This document shows, in pieces, positions 17,915 through 27,392 of a stretch of 64,000 nt of DNA. The DNA is from JBGANR01 sp044222225. Its GTDB lineage: Bacteria; Actinomycetota; Actinomycetes; Mycobacteriales; Mycobacteriaceae. A program made the position numbers and the translations under genes. The notes beneath the pieces are model-generated. The model did no database searches. It was not told the origin of the DNA and was given only the letters and a program-made list of their open reading frames with translations. The first letter of the stretch is position 1. Every line of letters starts with the position of its first letter. The stretch is from the NCBI GenBank assembly GCA_044222225.1, contig JBGANR010000014.1, positions 62,001-126,000 on the forward strand. Reading direction: 5' to 3'.

Positions 17915-18203
17915 CCGACGCCGCGGTCGACTGATGAATGCGCCGCACCCGCTCATAAGGACGGAGTAATTCCACACCGATCGGCAGGTGCGCGGGTTCG
18001 TGACGGCGATCAGCAGCGCTTCCCGCACGGCGAACGACAAGCCGAGTGCCCCCCGGCGGGGGACGAGCAATCACAGCGCGAAATCCTGTCGGAGGGCACT
18101 CGCATGTGGAAAGCTGAGTCTCCGGGGACCGTATCGATCACCGTCGAGAATCCACGTCGAATCCGTTTTTCAATAGCGCGATCGCCGGCAGGAGGTGAGG
18201 GGC

Positions 18204-19019
18204 GTGGCACAGATGTCCTTGTTCCGTCGACAGGCCGTGGATCGGACGCTGGCGCCGGACGAGCTGGACCGGCTCATGCGGGTGGTCGACCCGAAAGGCT
18301 GGCTCGCACTGGTGGCGCTCGTCGCCCTCGTGGTTCCGGTCGCGGCGTGGGCATGTTTCGGCAGCATTCCGACGCAGGTGACCTCCTCCGACGGCCTCAT
18401 CCTCCACCGCAACGCGCTGCACGCCGCCGTGTCGCAGGTATCGGGGATCGTGACCGAGGTCACCGTGCGGACCGGCGACACGGTGCGGGCGGGGCAGGCC
18501 GTCGTGCGGGTCCGTACCGACTCGGGCGCCCTGGCCGAGGTCGACACGTTGTTCGGCGGGCGGGTCGCCGACGTGCCGATCCAGGTGGGCATGCTCCTCG
18601 ATCGCGGCAAGCAGGTCGCCTTCGTCGAGCAGGGCGACGAGCCCATGGAGGCCGTGTTCTACGTCGCCGCCGAGGACGGCAAGCAGCTCGGCGTAGGCAT
18701 GCGGGTCCACATCTCGCCGATGACGATCAAGGCCGAGAGGTACGGATACCTGCAGGGCACGATCGAGTCCGTGTCGCAGCTCCCCGTGACCGACGGCGAC
18801 ATGCTCAAGTTGCTTCAGGATCCGAGCCTTATCGCTGCGCTGCGGAAGGGAAACAACCAACTCGAAGTCGTCGTCACGCTGACCGTCGACAGCTCGACCC
18901 CGACCGGGTTCAAGTGGTCGACGTCGCGAGGCCCCCTGACACCGCTGATCCACGGCACGCCGTCGACGGCCACCTTCATTCTGGGCGAGCAGCCGCCCAT
19001 CGACCTGATCCGCCCGTGA
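18204..19019 (+). CDS. NHLM-system secretion protein, HlyD-like
   Basis: A 271-residue membrane-fusion-type protein. A single membrane segment ('ALVALVALVVPVAAWACFG') lies near residues 35-55, followed by a lipoyl/HlyD-like beta domain ('VTVRTGDTVRAGQAVVRVRT') repeated further on ('FGGRVADVPIQVGMLLDRGK'). It would link the ABC exporters to the cell envelope. The GTG at 18204 has GGAGG eight bases upstream; an earlier GTG at 18195 overlaps that site. Its stop overlaps the start of the next gene (GTGA). Confidence 0.85.
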   Translation: MAQMSLFRRQAVDRTLAPDELDRLMRVVDPKGWLALVALVALVVPVAAWACFGSIPTQVTSSDGLILHRNALHAAVSQVSGIVTEVTVRTGDTVRAGQAVVRVRTDSGALAEVDTLFGGRVADVPIQVGMLLDRGKQVAFVEQGDEPMEAVFYVAAEDGKQLGVGMRVHISPMTIKAERYGYLQGTIESVSQLPVTDGDMLKLLQDPSLIAALRKGNNQLEVVVTLTVDSSTPTGFKWSTSRGPLTPLIHGTPSTATFILGEQPPIDLIRP

Positions 19020-21241
19020 ACGCCGACCGTCCGCCGGTGGTGAAGACGGCGATCCGGTACCCGCGGCGGGTGCGGACGCCGACCGTCCTGCAGATGGAGG
19101 CGGTCGAATGTGGTGCGGCGGCGCTGGCGATCATCCTGGGCTACCACGGCCGACTGGTGCCGCTGGAGGAACTGAGGGTCGCGTGCGGCATCTCCCGCGA
19201 CGGTTCGAAGGCGCTGAACGTGGTGAAGGCGGCCCGGGGTTACGGCCTCGTCTCGAAGGGATATAAGAAGGACACCGACGAGGTGCGCTCGCTGCAGCCT
19301 CCGTTCATCGCGTTCTGGAACTTCAATCATTTCCTCGTCATCGAGGGCTTCGGCCGCCGGGGCGTCTTCGTGAGCGACCCGGCCAGCGGCCGTCGGCTGG
19401 TGTCCTGGGACGAGTTCGATGGCGCCTATACCGGCGTCGTCATGACGTTCGAGCCGGGTCCGGATTTCCGGCCGGGAGGGACGCGGCCGAGCCTGTCGGC
19501 CGCCTTGCGGCAGCGGTTGCGCGGGTCGGAGTGGGCGCTCGTCTTCGTCGTGCTCACCAGCCTGCTGCTGGTGGTGCCGGGAATCGTCATCCCGCTCTTC
19601 TCGCAGATCTTCGTCGACCAGTACCTCGTCGGTGGATCGAAGGACATCATCGTCGTCCTTCTGATCGGCATGCTCCTCACGGCCGCGCTGCGCGCCGCGC
19701 TCACCTGGCTGCAGCAGCGCTACCTGTTGGCGTTGCAGACCAAGCTCGCCGTGGGCATGTCGAGCCGGCTGTTCTGGCACACCCTGCGGCTGCCGATGGA
19801 CTTCTACGGGCAGCGACACGCGGGTGAGGTGGGCTCCCGGATCGCCATCAACGACCGCGTCGCACAACTCCTGTCGGGGCAACTCGCGACCACGGCTCTG
19901 AACGTCGTCACCGTCGGTTTCTACGTGGTCCTGATGCTCCAGTACTCGGTCGGCCTGACCTTGATCGGAATCGTCTTCGCCGCGTCGAGCATCGTCGTCC
20001 TGCGGGTCGCCTCGAGGAAGCGGGTCGACACCAACCAGAGGCTGCTCGTCGAGCGAGGCAAGCTGGCCGGCGTCGCGATGGGCGGGCTGCAGTCGATCGA
20101 GACGCTCAAGGCGACCGGCAGCGAATCGGAGTTCTTCGTGCGCTGGGCCGGCCTCGAGGCGAAGCTGGTCGAGGCGCGGCAGCAACTCGGCACGAGCACC
20201 CAGGTCGTGGACGCGATTCCGCCGATGCTCACCGCGCTGGCGACGGCCGTCGTCCTCGGTGTCGGGGCCGCCCAGGTGGCGGCCGGCGGTCTGACGATCG
20301 GCATGCTGGTCGCGTTCCAGTCCTTGATGGCGAGCTTCATGGCTCCGATCGGGCAGTTCGTCGCGCTCGGAACCTCCGTCCAGGAGACCGAGGGTGACCT
20401 GAACCGCGTGGACGACGTGCTGCGCTACGGCACCGACCCGCGGGTTCCGGCGACGTTCGCGACGGACGACGACGCGGATGCCGCCGCCGGAGTCGAGCTG
20501 ACGGGTGAGCTCGAACTGCGCGATCTCACCTTCGGCTTCAGCCGCCTCGATCCCCCGCTGATCGAGGACTTCAGCCTGACGCTGCGGCCCGGCAGCCGAA
20601 TCGCGCTGGTCGGGGCCAGCGGCAGCGGCAAGTCGACGGTCGCCAAGCTCGTCAGCGGCCTCTACACACCGTGGTCCGGCGAGATCCTGTTCGACGGCCG
20701 ACCGAGGGACGCGGTTCCCCACGGCGTGCTCACGTCCTCGGTCTCGATGGTCGATCAGGACATCAGCCTGTTCGAGGGCACCGTCGCCGAGAACCTGACC
20801 CTCTGGGATTCGACCGTCCCCGAGACGAGGATCGTGGCGGCCGCGCGTGACGCCGCGATCCACGAGGAGATCGCGGCCAGGCCCGGCGGGTACCAGAGCA
20901 AGGTCGACGAGGGTGGGAGCAACTTCAGCGGCGGTCAGCGGCAGCGGCTCGAGATCGCCAGGGCGTTCGTCGACGATCCGACGTTCGTGATCTTCGACGA
21001 GGCGACCAGCGCGCTGGATCCGGCCACCGAGCAGATCATCGACGACAACCTGCGGCGGCGCGGCTGCACCTGCCTGATCATCGCCCACCGGCTGAGCACG
21101 ATCCGGGACTGCGACGAGATCATCGTGCTCTCGTGGGGGAAGGTGGTCCAGCGCGGGACGCACGAGGAGCTCCTCGCCGCCGGCGGCGCGTACACCCGGC
21201 TGATCGAAGCTCGTGCCCACGCCGAAGGCGGCCCCCGGTGA
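19016..21241 (+). CDS. NHLM-system ABC exporter with C39 leader peptidase
   Basis: A 741-residue peptidase-containing ABC transporter. The N-terminal C39 domain has Cys32 ('EAVECGAAAL'), His105 ('FNHFLVIEG') and Asp121 ('VSDPASG'), so it can cut after the GG of the precursor leader. Six membrane helices occupy about 165-460. The ATPase has Walker A 'GASGSGKST' near 534 and signature 'NFSGGQRQR' near 640. It would couple leader removal to export of the modified peptide. GTGA overlaps join it to the genes on both sides. Confidence 0.92.
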   Translation: MNADRPPVVKTAIRYPRRVRTPTVLQMEAVECGAAALAIILGYHGRLVPLEELRVACGISRDGSKALNVVKAARGYGLVSKGYKKDTDEVRSLQPPFIAFWNFNHFLVIEGFGRRGVFVSDPASGRRLVSWDEFDGAYTGVVMTFEPGPDFRPGGTRPSLSAALRQRLRGSEWALVFVVLTSLLLVVPGIVIPLFSQIFVDQYLVGGSKDIIVVLLIGMLLTAALRAALTWLQQRYLLALQTKLAVGMSSRLFWHTLRLPMDFYGQRHAGEVGSRIAINDRVAQLLSGQLATTALNVVTVGFYVVLMLQYSVGLTLIGIVFAASSIVVLRVASRKRVDTNQRLLVERGKLAGVAMGGLQSIETLKATGSESEFFVRWAGLEAKLVEARQQLGTSTQVVDAIPPMLTALATAVVLGVGAAQVAAGGLTIGMLVAFQSLMASFMAPIGQFVALGTSVQETEGDLNRVDDVLRYGTDPRVPATFATDDDADAAAGVELTGELELRDLTFGFSRLDPPLIEDFSLTLRPGSRIALVGASGSGKSTVAKLVSGLYTPWSGEILFDGRPRDAVPHGVLTSSVSMVDQDISLFEGTVAENLTLWDSTVPETRIVAAARDAAIHEEIAARPGGYQSKVDEGGSNFSGGQRQRLEIARAFVDDPTFVIFDEATSALDPATEQIIDDNLRRRGCTCLIIAHRLSTIRDCDEIIVLSWGKVVQRGTHEELLAAGGAYTRLIEARAHAEGGPR

Positions 21242-23475
21242 CCGATCGCCCGGACGGTCAGAGCCGACGCGAGTGGGTGAGTACCACTGGGAATCGATCA
21301 TCCGGTCGGGAACGCCGGGCCCTGCGCGCGGAGAACGACCGTCGCCTCGCGATGGACGCCATGCACCGGCTCGGTTCCGTGCTCGAGACCGCCCGGGTCG
21401 TCGGCCCGGACGCGACGACGGACGATCCTCTGCTGGCCGCATGCCGGGTGGTCGGCGCCGAGCTCGGGGTCGAGTTGCGACGGCCCGCGTGGTCGGACGG
21501 CCGGACGTCCGATCCGCTGGACGAGATCTCGCGGGCGTCGCGGGTCCGGATGCGGCGGGTGGCCTTGACGAAGGACTGGTGGCGAGCCGATACCGGCCCG
21601 CTGCTGGGCTTCCTGGCGGATGGCGGACAGCCGGTCGCCCTGCTGCCGAAGACGGCCTCGAGCTACGTGATGGTCGATCCGGCGACCGGGAAGCGGCAGC
21701 CCGTGACGGACGAGGTGGTCGCTGCCCTCGACCCCGCGGGCTACGTCTTCTACGCCCCGTTCCCCGACCGTCCGCTCGCCGCCGGCGATCTGTTGCGATA
21801 CGGCCTGCGCGGCATCCGGGGGGATCTGCTCAGGGTGCTGCTGATGGGGATCGCGGGCGGCCTGCTCGGCGCCGTCGTGCCGATGGCGGCGAAGCAGATC
21901 GTCGACATCGCGATCCCTCAAGCCCAGGGACGGCTGACGCTGGCCATCGCGAGCGGCCTGGTGATCGCGGCCGTCTCGGCGATGATGTTCGAGGTGGTGC
22001 GCCAACTGGCGGTGCTCCGGATCCAGACCAGGCTCGACGCCGGCGTGCAGGCGGCCGTCTGGGACCGGCTGCTCAGCCTGCCCGCGTCGTTCTTCCGCGA
22101 TTACACCGCCGGCGACCTCGCGGTGCGGGCGATGGGGATCAACACCATCTCGCAGATGGTCACCGGTGCCACGTTGTCGTCGCTGCTGTCGGGCGCGTTC
22201 TCGATCTTCAGCATCGCGGTGATCTTCTACTACGACGTCCACCTCGGCCTGATCGCGCTGGCGCTGGCGGTCGTGATCGTCGGCGTCACCGTTGCCGGCG
22301 GCTACGTCCAGCTCAGGGCGCAACGTCGCGAGACCGACATGATCGGCAGGGTGTCCGGCCTGGTGCTGCAACTGTTGAGCGGCATAGCCAAGTTGCGGGT
22401 GGCCGGCGCCGAAGTGCGTGCGTTCTCGCGTTGGGCGGACCGGTACTCCGTTCAGAAGGTCGAGTCGGCGAAAGCGCAGGCCGTGGCGAACACGCTCGTC
22501 GTGTTCAATTCGGCGGCCGGCGTGCTGGCCTACCTGGTGGTGTTCGGAGCCGTGGCCTTCGGCCTGGGCAGCAGCGTGACGACGGGCGAGTTCGTGGCGT
22601 TCAGTACCGCGTTCACCCAGTTCCTGGTCGCATCGGCCGGCATCACCACGGCCTTCACGACGATCTTCCAGGCGGTGCCGTTCTACGAGCGGGCGCAGCC
22701 GATCCTGCAGGCCCGGCCCGAGGTCGACATCGCGAAGCCCGACCCCGGCGAGCTCGCCGGCCGGGTGGAACTGAGCCACGTCTCCTTCCGCTACCACGCC
22801 GAAGGTCGGTTGGTGCTCGACGACGTCTCGTTACGGGCCGAGCCGGGCGAGTTCATCGCGATCGTGGGGCCGTCGGGCGCGGGGAAGTCGTCGCTGCTGC
22901 GGCAACTCCTCGGGTTCGACGAGCCCCTGCACGGCTCCGTCTACTACGACGACCGTGACCTGTCCGGCCTGAACGTCCAGGCGGTACGGCGTCAGCTCGG
23001 GGTGGTGTTGCAGAACGGGCGGGTCATGTCGGGGACGATCTTCCAGAACATCGCCGGTGTCTCGCAGCTGACGCTCGCCCAGGCCTGGGACGCCGCCCGT
23101 GGCGCCGGCCTCGACGCCGACATCGCCCACATGCCGATGGGCATGTTCACCTACCTCGGCGACGGTGCGACCTCGATCTCGGGCGGCCAACGGCAGCGCC
23201 TCGCGATCGCGCGGGCCATCGCCTCCCGCCCGCGCATCCTGCTCTTCGACGAGGCGACGAGCGCGCTCGACAATCGGACCCAGGCCGTCGTCGGCCGGAG
23301 CCTCGCGACGTTGAAAGCGACCCGGATCGTCATCGCCCACCGTCTGAGCACGATCATCGACGCCGACCGGATCTACGTCCTGGCGGCCGGCCGGGTCGTC
23401 CAGAGCGGCACCTACGCCGAACTCATGCAGGTCGAGGGCATGTTCCGTGACCTCGCCGCCCGGCAGATCGCCTGA
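21238..23475 (+). CDS. NHLM-system ABC exporter, second ATP-binding/permease protein
   Basis: A 745-residue ABC half-transporter. Unlike the previous protein it has no intact C39 triad; its first ~190 residues form a degenerate accessory domain ('VALLPKTASSYVMVDPATGK'). Membrane helices span about 200-500, then Walker A 'GPSGAGKSS' near 543 and signature 'SISGGQRQR' near 645, with 'LLFDEATSALD'. It probably forms a heterodimer with the C39-bearing exporter. GTGA start overlap with the upstream stop. Confidence 0.9.
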   Translation: MTDRPDGQSRREWVSTTGNRSSGRERRALRAENDRRLAMDAMHRLGSVLETARVVGPDATTDDPLLAACRVVGAELGVELRRPAWSDGRTSDPLDEISRASRVRMRRVALTKDWWRADTGPLLGFLADGGQPVALLPKTASSYVMVDPATGKRQPVTDEVVAALDPAGYVFYAPFPDRPLAAGDLLRYGLRGIRGDLLRVLLMGIAGGLLGAVVPMAAKQIVDIAIPQAQGRLTLAIASGLVIAAVSAMMFEVVRQLAVLRIQTRLDAGVQAAVWDRLLSLPASFFRDYTAGDLAVRAMGINTISQMVTGATLSSLLSGAFSIFSIAVIFYYDVHLGLIALALAVVIVGVTVAGGYVQLRAQRRETDMIGRVSGLVLQLLSGIAKLRVAGAEVRAFSRWADRYSVQKVESAKAQAVANTLVVFNSAAGVLAYLVVFGAVAFGLGSSVTTGEFVAFSTAFTQFLVASAGITTAFTTIFQAVPFYERAQPILQARPEVDIAKPDPGELAGRVELSHVSFRYHAEGRLVLDDVSLRAEPGEFIAIVGPSGAGKSSLLRQLLGFDEPLHGSVYYDDRDLSGLNVQAVRRQLGVVLQNGRVMSGTIFQNIAGVSQLTLAQAWDAARGAGLDADIAHMPMGMFTYLGDGATSISGGQRQRLAIARAIASRPRILLFDEATSALDNRTQAVVGRSLATLKATRIVIAHRLSTIIDADRIYVLAAGRVVQSGTYAELMQVEGMFRDLAARQIA

Positions 23476-23494
23476 CGGGGCAGGAGGTGCGCCG

Positions 23495-24637
23495 ATGATC
23501 GAGGAGACGTCACACACCGATTCGTTCGCCGCGCAACTGGCGGCCGTCGCGCCGGGCGTGCCATCGAGTCTCGTCTCGGCGGACCGTCTCGCCGACATCG
23601 CGGGCGTCGCCCGCATGCTGCCCGGGATACTGGCGTTCAACACGTTCGGGTTCGAGTGCAGGCTGAGCGACGCGCAGGCACGGGCCGACCTGCTGGTCCA
23701 GGCGACGGCCGCCTACGGACGTGACGTCCTCGCGGGGACGGGGCCCGCCGCCCTACCCGGCGTCCTGCGAGCCGATCCCGTCTGGCGGCGTGTCCGGGCG
23801 CTGGCCGGGCAGTGGCAGGATCGGTCGGCCGGGCTCGGCGACTGCGTCGACAACCTGTGGCTGGAGTTCGACGTCGACGGCCCGCTGCCCGGAGTCCCGA
23901 TTCCGAGCGTCTTCCTCGGCCTGAGAGTGGTCGATCGGGACGCCTCCGAAACGGTCACCGTCGTGCGGACGATGGCCGGGACTCTGGACCGCGGCCGGTC
24001 GGCCGGGGGCGGTCTCTCCGCCGGTGCCGTCGCTCGGCTGACCTGCTGCCTTCGTGCCCTCCAGGCAGGTGAGTATCTGCTCCACGTCGGGATGATGACG
24101 GCCCGAGGGCTCGGTGCGGTGCGGCTGTGCGTCCGACTCCGATCGATGGAGCGCACCGCCGAATTCCTGCGTGAGATCGGATGGGCCGACGACGGGGGCG
24201 CCTCCCGTGCGTACCGCGACCTGGCCGCCGCGCTCGACCTGGCCCGCGGCGTCGACTACATCTGGCTCGACCTCGACGTGGGTGAGACGGTGCGGCCGAG
24301 TCTCGGGCTCGAGTTGTACGTTCACGGTCACGCCCAGCCCCGGCAGGACCCGCGATGGGCGACGTTGCTCGACGAGTTCGTGAAGCGTGGTCTGTGCACC
24401 CCCGCCAAACGGGACGGCCTGCTCGCCTACCCCGGCCACAGCCGGGAGGGAGGGCCCGGCGTCCGGTGGCCGGAGACGCTGCGGCGCTCGTCCCGGTTGA
24501 TGGACGGGCGGGCCGTCAGCACGTTCGTGCGGCGACTCCACCACATCAAGGTGGTCTGCTCGCCCGGCCGCCGCCTCGAGGCCAAGGCGTACCTGGCGGC
24601 CGTCCACCACTGGCACACCCCGGGAGTGTCGTCGTGA
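23495..24637 (+). CDS. Unknown protein of the lanthipeptide cluster
   Basis: A 380-residue soluble protein of unrecognised family, preceded by 'CAGGAGG' and ending in a GTGA overlap with the regulator gene, so it belongs to the operon. Features: 'LPGILAFNTFGFECRLSD' near 42, 'DNLWLEFDVDGPLPGVPIPS' near 127 and 'VDYIWLDLDVGETVRPSLGL' near 254, two similar segments that suggest an internal repeat; the last 60 residues are basic. It could modify, protect against or help present the peptide; nothing in the sequence decides. Confidence 0.75.
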   Translation: MIEETSHTDSFAAQLAAVAPGVPSSLVSADRLADIAGVARMLPGILAFNTFGFECRLSDAQARADLLVQATAAYGRDVLAGTGPAALPGVLRADPVWRRVRALAGQWQDRSAGLGDCVDNLWLEFDVDGPLPGVPIPSVFLGLRVVDRDASETVTVVRTMAGTLDRGRSAGGGLSAGAVARLTCCLRALQAGEYLLHVGMMTARGLGAVRLCVRLRSMERTAEFLREIGWADDGGASRAYRDLAAALDLARGVDYIWLDLDVGETVRPSLGLELYVHGHAQPRQDPRWATLLDEFVKRGLCTPAKRDGLLAYPGHSREGGPGVRWPETLRRSSRLMDGRAVSTFVRRLHHIKVVCSPGRRLEAKAYLAAVHHWHTPGVSS

Positions 24638-27348
24638 TCGCGGGATCGGTGCCGACGCTCCTCGGCCGGGACGCCGAACTGGCCGTCCTGACCGCGGCTC
24701 TCGGCCGAGCGGCCGCCGGTGAGCCGGTGGTCGTCACCATCGACGGCCCGGCGGGGATCGGCAAGTCGGCCCTGCTGCAGGCGTTCGCGAGCAGCGTCAC
24801 CGCAGATGGGAGGATCTTCTGGCTCCGATGCGCCCGCACCGAACGCGACGTCGACTTCGCCGCGGTAGAGCTGCTACTGGGTGCCGAGATGCCCACCCAG
24901 CGGGGTGAACTCGGCGTGGCGAGGGAACTGCTCAGCCGTCTCGACGACATCGACGCGCAACGTCCCGGCGTCGCCGTCCTCATCGTCGACGACGCGCACT
25001 GGATGGACGTGGCGTCGACCCGAGCCCTCAGCTTCGCGCTCCGTCGCCTGCAGGTCGAGAGCGTCCTGACGATCGTGAGCCGGCGCCCCGGAATCCGCGG
25101 CGCCGCGTGGTTCTCGACGACCGACCCCGCGAGGACGATCGAACTGCGGCTCGCCCCGCTCACCGTCGACGACGTGATCGCGCTGGCCCACGACGTCCGC
25201 GGCTGGGAGTTGACCCGCAGCACGGCACAGTGCCTGGTCGAGCTGACCGGCGGGCTCCCGTTGCTGATCGACCTCGTGCTGCGCCGCGCGACGGAGCCCG
25301 CACAGCTGACGTCGGGAGACATCCCCGTATCGGCCTTCTCGGAGACCCTGCAGCTGCTCGAGTCGCTCGATCCCGAGAGCCGTCGCCTCGTCGAGGCCGC
25401 GGCGGTGGTCGGCGAGCCGGCGTCCCACCACGTGCTGCGGGCGATCGCCCACAGTTCGGACGGCGAGCGGACGGTGGTCGGCATCGCCGGCGCGGTCGGT
25501 GCCGGCCTGCTCGTCGGGCACCCGGCGGGTCTGCGGATACCACACGTGCTGCTCGCCCAGGCGGTCTACGACTCGGTCGCCCCCGCCCGGCGCCGCCGCC
25601 TCCATCGCCGCGCAGCCCGGTGGACGACCGGATCCCGACGGCTGGAGCATCGGGCCTCCGCGTCCGACTCGGCCGATGCCGCCCTCGCGGCAGAGCTCGA
25701 ACAGGCGGCCGAGACGGCCAGGGCCGACCGGCGGTACGCGCAGGCCGCGGTGGCGACGGAGCGCGCGCGGATGCTCGTGACCGACGACGACCATCGCGAC
25801 CGCCTGCTGCTCCAGGCCTTGATCGACCGGGTCGCGGCCCTGGATCTGGCGGGTGCCGCCCGGCTGGCGCCGGACGCCGAGGCCATGCCGCCGAGCGCTC
25901 TGCGCAGCCTCACGCTCGGGCGGCTGCGGTGCGAGCAGGGGCTCGTCGCCGAGGCCGACGCGCACCTGCGGCACGCGATCGCGGACGCCGCCCCGGGCCC
26001 GGGATCGCTGCACGCGCGTGCGTCACTCGCGCTCGCCGTGCTGCAGAACAGGCTCTATCAGGGCTCGCTCGGCGCCCGGACGCTGACGGGCGTCCACGCC
26101 GAGGACGACCCCGATCTCGACTGCGACATCGTCACCAACAGGGCGATCTCGCTGTGGCTGTCGGGCGATTCGGAGGGGGCCGAGACCGTCTTGGCGAGCC
26201 GGCCGGTGTCGCCGCCGATCACGCCGGCCGAGGCCGAACTGCTCGGTGTCCGGGGGATGGTGCGTCACTACACCGGAGAGCTGAGGAAGTCCTTGGACGA
26301 CCTCGACGCCTCGATCGGCCAGAGCTCGCAGTGGCGGCCGTCGACGAACCACGTACGCGTCTACCTCGTGCGTGCCCGATCGCGGTTCCAGGTCGGTGAT
26401 TGGGACGGGGCGGTCGAGGATGCCGCAGCCGCCCATGCGATCGCCTCCGGCCAGACCGACGTGTGGAATCTGCCGCTGGTGAACGCCGCGGCGGTACTCG
26501 TGCCGGCGTGGCGCGGGCAGTGGGAAGCGGCGCAGCGGCACCTCGACGAGGGTCGGGCCGCGGTGAGCGCGGATCTGTGGAAAGGCCCGCTCGGGGCCAC
26601 GCTCCGCTTGAGTGAACTGCAGGTCCTCGAATCGCGTGGCGACCGTGACGCTCTCATGGCGGCGCTCGAACCGATGCTCGACCGGGACGAGATGGAGTCG
26701 CTCGGCGCGTTCCGCTCGTACATGCGGATCCTCCCGCCCTGGATCGCAGCCTGCGTCGAGGTCGGACGGCTCGCCGAGGCGCGCCGGGCCCTCGCGTGGT
26801 ATGAGGAGTTCGGCCGTCGCCGGCCCCGGGGCCCCGAGGCGTTGGCCGTCGGGTCCGTCCGCAGTCGGGTGGCCCTCGCCGAGGGAGACATCGGCCGGGC
26901 CCGCCGGCATCTCGCGTCCGACCTCGCAGACCAGCACCTACGTGCCCGGCCGTTCCAACTGGCTCGGGTGCATCACGCCGCCGGCCGCTTGGAGCTGGTG
27001 GCCGGAGACCGCGGCAAGGCAGCGGGCCATTTCACCCAGGCGATCGCCGGGTTCACCAGGCTCGGTGCGACCCCGTTGCTCGAGCAGTGCCTCCGGGACC
27101 TCGACGAGGCCGGCGGCTCGCCGGCGTCGCGGCCCGCCCAGCCGGCGTGGGGTCTCTCGGAGCGAGAGAGCATCGTCGCGGCGTTCGTCCGGCGCGGATT
27201 CACGAACAAGGAGATCGCCCGCGAACTGTTCGTCACCGCCAAGGCCGTCGAGTATCACCTCACCCGGATCTACGCGAAGGTCGGCGTCCGCGGCCGGTAC
27301 GAGTTGCGTCAGATGCTGACGACCGGTGTCCGACAGGACGACGGCTGA
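24634..27348 (+). CDS. Large LuxR-type (LAL) ATP-binding regulator
   Basis: A 904-residue regulator of the LAL type. Walker A 'GPAGIGKS' at 38-45 and Walker B 'VLIVDDAHWMD' near 113 form a STAND-like ATPase; a long helical-repeat middle follows; the last 60 residues are a LuxR HTH ('SERESIVAAFVRRGFTNKEI', 'KAVEYHLTRIYAKVG'). Such proteins often switch on secondary-metabolite operons. As the last gene of the lanthipeptide operon it is the likely pathway regulator, perhaps acting at the CCCTAGGG sites. The GTG at 24634 overlaps the upstream stop. Confidence 0.88.
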   Translation: MIAGSVPTLLGRDAELAVLTAALGRAAAGEPVVVTIDGPAGIGKSALLQAFASSVTADGRIFWLRCARTERDVDFAAVELLLGAEMPTQRGELGVARELLSRLDDIDAQRPGVAVLIVDDAHWMDVASTRALSFALRRLQVESVLTIVSRRPGIRGAAWFSTTDPARTIELRLAPLTVDDVIALAHDVRGWELTRSTAQCLVELTGGLPLLIDLVLRRATEPAQLTSGDIPVSAFSETLQLLESLDPESRRLVEAAAVVGEPASHHVLRAIAHSSDGERTVVGIAGAVGAGLLVGHPAGLRIPHVLLAQAVYDSVAPARRRRLHRRAARWTTGSRRLEHRASASDSADAALAAELEQAAETARADRRYAQAAVATERARMLVTDDDHRDRLLLQALIDRVAALDLAGAARLAPDAEAMPPSALRSLTLGRLRCEQGLVAEADAHLRHAIADAAPGPGSLHARASLALAVLQNRLYQGSLGARTLTGVHAEDDPDLDCDIVTNRAISLWLSGDSEGAETVLASRPVSPPITPAEAELLGVRGMVRHYTGELRKSLDDLDASIGQSSQWRPSTNHVRVYLVRARSRFQVGDWDGAVEDAAAAHAIASGQTDVWNLPLVNAAAVLVPAWRGQWEAAQRHLDEGRAAVSADLWKGPLGATLRLSELQVLESRGDRDALMAALEPMLDRDEMESLGAFRSYMRILPPWIAACVEVGRLAEARRALAWYEEFGRRRPRGPEALAVGSVRSRVALAEGDIGRARRHLASDLADQHLRARPFQLARVHHAAGRLELVAGDRGKAAGHFTQAIAGFTRLGATPLLEQCLRDLDEAGGSPASRPAQPAWGLSERESIVAAFVRRGFTNKEIARELFVTAKAVEYHLTRIYAKVGVRGRYELRQMLTTGVRQDDG

Positions 27349-27392
27349 GCCGCGACGGCCGTTCTCTGTCGGCTCGCGGCCTGTGACCCCGT

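Noticed and set aside
18104..19015. Upstream extension of the C39 exporter frame
   Set aside because: It is antiphase over the HlyD-like gene; the GTG at 19016 gives the standard C39 start.
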